64,000 bases of DNA from Erigeron canadensis. Its lineage: Eukaryota; Streptophyta; Magnoliopsida; Asterales; Asteraceae. The position numbers were made by a program, and so were the translations under genes. The stretch is from positions 12,584,501 to 12,648,500 of the forward strand of contig NC_057768.1 of assembly GCF_010389155.1 (NCBI RefSeq), written 5' to 3'. Shown here in pieces: positions 56,667-64,000 of this stretch (position 1 is its first letter; each line of letters opens with the position of its first letter). The notes under the pieces were generated by a model. It was not told the DNA's origin and did no database searches. It worked only from the letters and a program-made list of their open reading frames with translations.

Positions 56667-58865
56667 ATGGCAGGACAAGGTGCTCGTGTGTTTGTCATGG
56701 AACATAATGCTGCGATTGATCTCATTATTACACAGTCGGGATGCACACCAGAGTTTCACGGTGTCCTTCAGTATTTAGCACGCTCTCGTATTCGTTTTGC
56801 TTTGACCGAGAATCCTCCGCTGGTCATAAGTCTCAATACTGAATTCTGGAACTCAGCCAGATTGGTGCAAGTTGGTGATCATACTATGATTCTTACTACT
56901 GTTGCTGGACGTAACATTCAGTTTACTGCTGGAGACTTACGAACTATTTTGGACTTAGGAAGGGATGATATGGAGCAAGGTCCTGTTGAGTTTGAAGAAA
57001 GCTTTTGTGACGGTGCTCTCAGGCGTATGGGATATGTTGGTGATATTACTCATCCTTATCGCAAGAATCGTCTTCTAGGAAAATGGAGATTATTTGCCTA
57101 CTACTTATTGAGGTCCCTTAGTCATCGGAGTGCAAGTCATCAGTTGAACATTTTTACTGCTTCTCAAATGGTTGATCTTGTGCTGAACAAGCCCTACAGC
57201 TTTTCTCAGTACATATATGATAATTTCGTTAAGCAGTTGAGAGCTTTTGGAAACGATAAGAAATTCTTTCTGTTTCCAAGATTTGTGATGATAATCATTC
57301 GGCACAGAATAGCAAATTTACCGTTTGATGGTCCTACTTTCAATTTGGGTCGTCTGACTCACAAGTTGTTTGTTGAGAGTATGAAACACTTTGCAGGTCA
57401 TGGTGTTCCTGATAATGTTGTCAATCCACCATTGTTCGGACATCTTATCAGTCCTAACTATGTTGCACCTCGACAAGGTTGGTCAGATGACGTACCTATT
57501 GTTGCTGATGATGATGATCAGGCTCAAGATAATCCTCAAGAAGAGCGAGCTGATCAGTTTGAGGACTCAATGATGTTCCTCTGTATGTTGGAGATCTGGA
57601 AAATGATCTAGATATGGATGCTCTTATGCAGGATGTTGATGATCCCGCAAATCTTGTGCCGCCAACTTCTGGAGTTTCTATTTCTACCTCTGCTCCAGTT
57701 GGTAATGATGTTGGTCCTTCTGAGCTACCAGTTACTGTTAATGCTGGTGATGACTCGGAAGATGATGAAGAAGAGGTTGAAAGATTACCAAAGCGAAGAA
57801 GAAGACAAGGAAAAGGAGTTGATGCTGTGGAGGGACTTCCAACTTCTCAGCGATCTCAGGCTGAAGTTGATAGAGAGTTTGCTGCATATCAAGCTGCCAT
57901 GGAAAGATCTCAAGCTACTCCATCAGTAGAAGTAGAACATCTCAATCTTAATCAAATCAGACATAGTCCAGATGAACCTAGGAACACAGCAAGTTTGAGG
58001 TTTGCTGTATCTGCAAACATAATTGATGAAGAACATGACAGTATTTTTGAGTTATACTGGAATATTGATGCTACACAAGAGATTGATCTTAGAAGATTCA
58101 ACATACCTCCGGTGCAGCAAGACCCTGAGTTTATTATTGATAGAAGGGTTTCAGTGGTTGTAACTCGTGCTGGTTTTCATGTGGGTGGAAATTTAAAACC
58201 ATCAATGTTTTGGGAATTTATCTCAGACAAGGATGCACCCAAGTACTTCTCAGTGATACAAAGTTGGTTCTATGATCACATAATCAAATTGTTTATTATT
58301 AAGAGAAAGGAGGGATGCCAGTACATGCCAATGAGTCAAAGACACTTCCACTCTCTCAGTGACTTCCACTCTCTCAGTGATTCTGATATGATAGATTTGG
58401 GAAGATTTCTACTGGAATAGATTCAGAGATGAAAGAATTAGGAATTTCAGTGATAGAGGTCTGCAGCCAGAAGAGAGGTTGATTAAGCCAACACCTTTGA
58501 AGAAGATTAAGAATCAAGATGGCACATTTCGTTTTGAACAGCGAAGGATTAAATGTGTTAAGAAGGTTCCTGCTATCAGATGGGATCAAGATATGCTGAC
58601 GACGATGACATTTTGGCTGATAGATATCAAGTCAGGCGAAGCACAGATCTTTGTTGATGATTCAAAGAAACAAATGTTTCTACGCATGTATGATCCGATG
58701 CAGGTTGTCAACTTGTCAAGAGGTGATCAAAGAAGACTTTTGTATACACCTTGTTCAGCAGTGGAATTTTGGAGAGTTGAAGAAAGGCGCTATCGCAACA
58801 TTCTCGCACATTGCTTACAAGAGAGAATTCATGCGAATAGCACAAGGCTTTTGTTTAATGGATAG
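56667..58865 (+). pseudogene. Third ORF of copia D, about 730 codons with few breaks
   Basis: The ATG at 56667 (MAGQGARVFVMEHNAAIDL) directly follows an acceptor-like GTGCAG. The N-terminal domain has RIRFALTENPPLVISLNTEF, WNSARLVQVGD, IQFTAGDLRTILDLG, ALRRMGYVGDI and RLLGKWRLFAYYLLRSLSHR. A frameshift near 57605 leads to an acidic stretch and a nuclear-localisation-like KRRRRQGK, then a second domain (FELYWNIDATQEIDLRRFNI, FYDHIIKLFIIKRK). An 18-bp tandem duplication near 58350-58380 (CTCTCAGTGA twice) precedes a stop at 58418; the frame is readable again to 58865. No signal peptide or membrane helix is seen, which argues against a true envelope protein. Confidence 0.72.
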
Positions 58866-58907
58866 CTTTGAAGTTCAATGACTTTAAAAAAATCTAGTTG
58901 CAACTGT

Positions 58908-58919
58908 CAAGGAGGAGTC
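58908..58919 (+). promoter_or_regulatory. Polypurine tract of D
   Basis: CAAGGAGGAGTC immediately before the 3' LTR. Confidence 0.75.
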
Positions 58920-59592
58920 TGTAGATGCAGATTCATTGTGACAATCGCAACATAGAATTGATTATCGTTTATGTTTTAAGAATTATGTTTGTAATCATTT
59001 AAATAAGAACTTGTGTTGGTATTTAATGATTACGTTTGAACTTCAATATTATATCTGTTTGTGTTTTGTATTGTGTTTGTATGTTATGTATTGTTTTGCA
59101 GGTACAAGAACATAAAATGAAGGTTTATAAGTGTCATAGAATACTTAAACGATGATTGGATGTTGTGACGAGCCAAACGAAGTCAAGCAAAGGACCAAAG
59201 GGACGATCCTCGTGCTGACGTCATCAGCACATAGGATTACCCTCGTGCTGACGTCAGCACGAGGTCAATTGGTTTATTGCTAATCGGGCTTAATTACTTG
59301 ATTAAGGCCGAAGCCCACACGAAGCAATACACATCTAGTATAAATACAAACCTAATCTACGAAATTAGGTAGATCTTTTTAGGGAATTGTTCACGAATTT
59401 ACGAATTCGTTTGACTTGTTGCTCGTGTGACCTCCTACACGAACCACAAGCTTCGTGCATCTCCTTTGGTTGATTAATTACTCATTAATCAGCAAAAGGC
59501 AATAGCAATCTAGTTATCTCAAGAGGATTCGACACTCTTGATATAACGAATAACATTTTATTACGACCCACGCAAAAATAGGGCACCTTACA
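58920..59592 (+). repeat. 3' LTR of copia D (673 bp)
   Basis: Same length as the 5' LTR but with many substitutions, so the element is old or its ends come from two copies. TGACGTCA occurs twice (59216-59223, 59249-59256); the second is the centre of a perfect 22-bp palindrome (59242-59263: CTCGTGCTGAC and its exact reverse complement). The TATA box is at 59339-59346. The hairpin GTTGATTAAT / ATTAATCAGC (59469-59493) keeps pairing through a G-U pair. Confidence 0.9.
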
Positions 59593-61006
59593 TAACCTAG
59601 CAAGCAGTTTAAACACTCTAAGTCTAGTCCAATCTTTGTCAGGCATACTTATCAACCGAAAACAATTAAAATTTCAAGAATTTACTTGAAAAACATTCAA
59701 AAATATTTTGACTTTTCAATTTCCAAAACAAAACCATTTTCTAACCTTAAACAACTTATGTCTATATTAGAAAATCCATCTTTAAAACACATATACCATA
59801 AGCAACAAGACTCATATAATTCACCAAGAATCATATAACAACCTGTGGAATCATCAGATGCTTATCAAATCTCCCGTGCAATAAGAACTAGTTTGACACC
59901 ACAAATTGACACTTACAGTAAAAGTAAAAATAAAAACTAAACTACTTTATTTATTTACAAGAAATCTTAAGTTTCTGCAGATTAGATCAGATTAGCAATT
60001 ATATAAGCCTGCGGGTGAGAAATAATTCTCTTATTATTAGTTATGAACAGTGACCCAACCACGATTACCGGTATATTTGTCCTGTTAAACACTCGGTACT
60101 TCCAGTTTCTTTTGGGTTGTGACACTTTCGTATTACTTGAGCCAAGGACAGTCACCATGTAACATAGTAAGTTACTCATGCCACATATTAGTTTGCGAAC
60201 TTATGTGACCCACATTCAGATATACTTCTCTAATCGATACAAGCACTAAGATAACAAATATTCATTATATATATTCAAATATATCCTTAAACAAACCATG
60301 AGACACTTTTTAGATAACAACATTTAATTATTTTGTGATTTAACATTATTTGCTTTTGCATTTCATTATTTATAAGGAACCTGTGATTTTCTATGAGACC
60401 CATGTAGCGAACTTTCTAACAACCTATCCCAAGTTGGAAGCTTTAGGTAGGCTAGATATACAAAGACTCCCCGAGGACATACTTGTCCGAATCTCAAAGA
60501 CCACATTAGCCCCTTAATTTACATTCATTTCATTTGCATAAACATTATCAGATTTAACTTTCATGCTCATGATTTGTAGAGGTTTTTGCATACATATTGA
60601 ATAAATCCTATAATAATGTTAGATCTTTCACAGAATTTAAGGACTAAATCAATTGATTACTGAAAAGCAAGCATTCTCAGCCATATATCTGAATATGTTT
60701 CCCACAAGAAAATTGTATAAATTAAGTTCAGATTGAAGGAAACCTTGGTACTTTGTGCCTACCAATATATCCCAAATTGTAATCACTGAACTAAGCAATT
60801 ATATTATGATTAAGCAGACTTAAAAGCTAAGTATCCTCACTTCTAATCATCTGACAGCATCAACTTTAATCTCTATCATATTTATTTTGATTTTCTTATT
60901 TTTCACTTTTTTATGATTATTATATGACACTAAGAACCTTTTTTTGTATTTTTATGACTCTAGCTATCTACAAACGCAATCTTACAAAATTAGTTCTTTG
61001 AGAGAT
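59593..61006 (-). other. Post-pol spacer of E, conserved with D
   Basis: Homologous to 54415-55800 in inverted orientation, including the block with TACCGGTA (60066-60073) and TTGTAAATAAATAAAGTAGT. Short frames in it are not shared with D, so it is taken as non-coding. It diverges from D over its last 80 bases before 59593. Confidence 0.7.
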
Positions 61007-62789
61007 TTAATATGAATCAACATTCTTCATCCCATTGAGAAGAAGTAACTTCTCAAAACGACTCTTATCAAATGCTTTAGTATACAGATCAGCTAAATTA
61101 TCATAAGTTATAACCTTTTCCAAATGAATTAACCTATTTTGGGCACAGTCACGCAAGAAATGATGCCTAATATCAATATGCGTGGTGATCTTATGCATGA
61201 CAGGGTTATTAGTAATATCTATAGCTGACTTGTTGTCTATTCTAATAGGAGTATCAAGAAAATCCATACCGTAGTCACGAAGTTGTTGTTGAATCCACAA
61301 TACCTGGGAACAACAGCTACCAACAACCATATAATCTGCCTCACATGAAAACTGAGCAACACATATCTGCTTCTTGCACTGCCACGATACTAATCTTCCT
61401 CCTAAAAACTAACAACCTCCAGTTGTAGATTTCCTGTCATTGTTACAACCGCCAAAGTCCGAATCAGTATATGCAACAAAGTCAAATGTTCCTCCCATAG
61501 GATACCATAGACCAAGCCCTTGGTTTCCCTTCAAATAGCGTAGGATACGTTTTGCTGCAACCAAATGTGACTCTTTCTGACTAGTTTTAAATCTAGCACA
61601 GAGACAAACAGCGAACATAATATCTGGATGCGAAGCAGTCAGATACATCAATGAGCCAATGATAGCACGATAATAAGTTGCATCCACAAGTTTATCTTTC
61701 GGATCAAGAACTCCTAAACCATGATTTTGCTGAATAGGAGTACCATATGTCTTGGATTCTAACATTTGAAACCTCTCCAAGATGTCATCGACATACATAG
61801 ACTGGTGAATAAAGAATCCATCCTTCCTTTGATCAACTTGTAGTCGGAGGAAAAATTGCAGTTCCCCCATAGCACTCATTTCAAACTCCTTTTTCATGCT
61901 CATTAAGAAATCTTTGCACATCTTTGTGTTAGATGAACAAAAAATGATATCATCAACATAAACTTGTACAATCAAATAATCTCGCTTCCGCCATTTGATA
62001 AATAAAGTGCTGTCTATCGATCCTCTTGTAAATCCATTTGTCAACAAATGTGTTGACAACTTTTCGTACCCATAATCTAGGTGCTTGATGCAATCCATAA
62101 AGGGCCTTATCCAATCAATATGCTCTTCTTGGATAATTAGGATCTTCGAACCCCGGTGGTTGGTGAACATATACATCTTCTTTAACTTCACCATACAAGA
62201 GGACACTCTAAATGTCTACCTGATACACCTTTATACCTTTGAAACTAGGATAGGCTAAAAATAACATTATAGCTTCAATCCTAGCAACTGGTGCAAAAGT
62301 TTCGTTATAGTCATATCCTTCTCGTTGTGCAAACCCCTGAACAACTAAACGTGCCATATTCCTAGTAACGATCCCTTTGTCATCTCGTTTGCATTTAAAT
62401 ACCCAACGAGTTCCAATCGGTTCTACCTTTCTAAGCACATCTACTAACTCCCATACTCCAAGTTTCTCAAATTGAGCTAATTCTTCTTGCATAGCTTCAA
62501 CCCAAAAAGGATTTTGAAGTGCTGCCTTTATATTCTTAGGTTCTTCTTGTGAAATGAAACCAGAATATAAACACTCAGTTATCAATCCAGTGTCCTTCAC
62601 TTCACAAAACAAGCTAGTCAGTTCCTTATTCAACTGATTTCTCGTTCGAACAGGTTTTGTAGCATCACCAAGAATATTTGTAACTGGATGATCCTTATTA
62701 ACTCGGTATTGAGGAACCGAATCAAAATTCAGACCTTCTCCTAAATTCGTTTGAATCTGAAACTCAGGAGAGCTAAAATCATCTTCCAA
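61007..62789 (-). pseudogene. RT and RNase H of copia E
   Basis: It starts in an acidic linker with RVNKDHPVTNILGDATKPVR and then shows WVEAMQEELAQFEK, WVFKCKRDDKG, VYQVDI and the catalytic VYVDDIIFCSSN (Gly to Cys after the motif). The region deleted in D (QAPR...WYEKLSTHLLTNGF type) is present but frameshifted near 62100-62206. RNase H has YTDSDFGGCNNDRKSTTGGC, interrupted at 61408, then SCCSQVLWIQQQLRDYG, IDNKSAID and LADLYTKAFD, with the stop at 61007. Confidence 0.88.
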
Positions 62790-64000
62790 TTCTTCAAAAT
62801 AGGATCATAATCAGGCAGTGAAACCTTTGACGGAGTAAGTGGTGTAGTATTCTCGGATTCACAATCATCTGAATCTGTTGGCTTATTGTTGTCCTTACTA
62901 CCTTCACCAATAACAGTAGAAGACTGAACTTTGGTTGGAGTAGTATCAACATTCTGAGCAGGGAGTAGATGTAGGAATAGGAGTATAATCTACATGATCT
63001 CTTAAAATGATCACATCATCCACTGTTTCAGGATCTGAATAAGAATCAGGACCGTCTAGTGAACGAAACACACTATCATAATTGAAATTCTTCCCAGTTC
63101 CAGAATGTACAGTGGGTTTATGACTGACAATCTTGACATTTGTACCCAAGTCAACTTTGCCGGTCAATTTGTTGTAAATCTTTCGAATTGGAGTACCCGG
63201 TTTATAACCCATGAAAAATCCCTCTTCAACCTTTGAATCAAACTTTGACTGAGGTAGATATTTCAAGAAAGTACATGGTACACCAAATGGTTCAACATTC
63301 TGTAAATTTGGTTTCCTTTTATGTAAGAGTTCATAACATGTCTTATTATGACGCTTAACTACAGAAACCCTATTCAAAATATGACATGTTGTATTCACTG
63401 CCTCCCCCCAAAACATAGTAGGGAGCCCTGAATCAGCAAGCATTGTTCTGGCTGTCTCGATTAGAGTCATATTCTTTCTTTCAGCAACTCCATTTTGTTG
63501 TGGTTAATACGGTGCACTGAATTGATGTTGAGTTCCCTTGGACAAACAAAAGACTTCCAACATTTTATTCTTAAGATCAGTTCTGTTGTCACTCCTGATT
63601 CTCTTAATGCGAACTCCATAAACATTTTCAGTTTCGACAAGAAAATTTATCAAAATCCGAGGAGTTTCATCTTTCGATTGAAGAAAGAATACAGGAGAAT
63701 CTCGAGTAGTCATCAGTAACCACCAAACAGTAATACATCCTACCTATACTTCTTACATTCACTGGACCAAAAAAATCCATGTGAAGTAGTGGCAATAGAA
63801 TTTTCTTGCTTTGGTTTATGAGCAGACTTTTGTTGTTTCCCTTTCAGACAAGGTACACATTTGTCTTCAATTTCAAACCGTTTCATGGGAACACCTTTAA
63901 CCAAACCATGTTTCACAATTTCATTCATCTTTCGGAAATGAATATGTCCCATTCTTCTATGCCATAACAATGATTTAGATTTTTTTGCTTTAGTCAATAA
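62790..64000 (-). pseudogene. Integrase of copia E, N-terminus beyond the window
   Basis: From the right edge: KSLLWHRRMGHIHF and CVPCLKG (HHCC), then frameshifted core sequence with VYGVRIKRIRSDNRTDLKN, where the usual SDNGTEF is altered to SDNRTDL. The last part is continuous (ETARTMLADSGLPTMFWGEA, then FLKYLPQSKFDSKVEEGFF), the two places where D carries G and H. A stop and frameshifts lie near 63500 and 62945. Confidence 0.87.

Larger units (their letters stand above)
29595..59592 (+). mobile_element. Ty1/copia element D, 30 kb with two nested insertions
   Basis: Two 673-bp LTRs in direct orientation flank gag, pol, a conserved spacer, a third ORF and a polypurine tract. G (33241-47804) and H (48002-52324) sit in the integrase coding with clean target duplications. 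Without them D is about 11.1 kb. The flanks TGAAC (left) and TAACC (right) do not match, and the left neighbour (C) is unrelated to the right neighbour (E), so the two ends may derive from different insertions joined by recombination. Confidence 0.82.
59593..64000 (-). mobile_element. Ty1/copia element E, D-family, inverted, right end outside the window
   Basis: On the minus strand E runs from GAG-pre-integrase at the right edge through integrase, RT, RNase H and the conserved post-pol spacer, then stops abruptly at the LTR of D at 59592. It is the same family as D by protein and by spacer. It lacks the insertions G and H, so it preserves the empty sites of both. No LTR or third ORF of E is in the window. 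Confidence 0.88.

Overview
The window is AT-rich nuclear DNA from a flowering plant. It consists almost entirely of nested, mostly broken retrotransposons. I found no host protein gene, no tRNA or rRNA gene, and no bacterial-type feature. The plant origin is supported by Ty1/copia and Ty3/gypsy LTR elements with plant-type primer-binding sites (TGGTATCAGAGC-like and GGCGCCG..GCCGGGGA), a long-LTR chromovirus with a C-terminal chromodomain-like module, and a plant LINE. Three copia elements carry an extra open reading frame after pol. From memory its pattern is common in daisy-family (Asteraceae) genomes, so Asteraceae is a tentative guess only.

Layout: 1-6564 is a minus-strand copia element (A) that runs off the left edge. 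It has a 276-bp 5' LTR, lacks gag, and has a post-pol leader with a remarkable hairpin array. It sits inside a plus-strand LINE (B, 6565-8169 and 16469-17481, ending in poly-A). The LINE is split again by a minus-strand gypsy element (F, 8170-16468) of large-retrotransposon-derivative type, which is itself split by a related solo LTR (J, 11728-13365, 5-bp target duplication TTTAT). The LINE lies in the remains of another minus-strand gypsy element (K, 17482-19858). K is cut by a plus-strand copia element (C, 19859-29594).

C's third ORF is cut at 29595 by a 673-bp LTR of a plus-strand copia element (D, 29595-59592). D is swollen to 30 kb by two insertions in its integrase. One is a recent 14.6-kb chromovirus (G, 33241-47804, two LTRs of about 3.95 kb, target duplication TGCTT). 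The other is a 4.3-kb solo LTR of a related family (H, 48002-52324, target duplication GTCAA). After D's 3' LTR comes a minus-strand relative of D (E, 59593-64000) running off the right edge. E lacks both insertions and so shows the empty sites. Order of events, oldest first: K; then B and C into K; then A and F into B, J into F, D into C; then G and H into D.

Every pol in the window has stops, frameshifts, deletions or lost catalytic residues, so none looks autonomous. The most interesting signals are not the polymerases. They are: (1) stem-loops with an invariant AGGA loop and fully compensatory arms beside AAGTGTGGGAG tracts; (2) a pair of 61-nt stem-loops in F whose stems differ but both pair perfectly; (3) arrays of short palindromes with a G-C-G/N/C-G-C centre in three LTR families; (4) a 12-copy hairpin array inside a probable leader intron of A; (5) a third-ORF family shared by A, C and D, with internal TATA boxes in C and D; and (6) a pre-gag ORF in G ending in a predicted membrane anchor.
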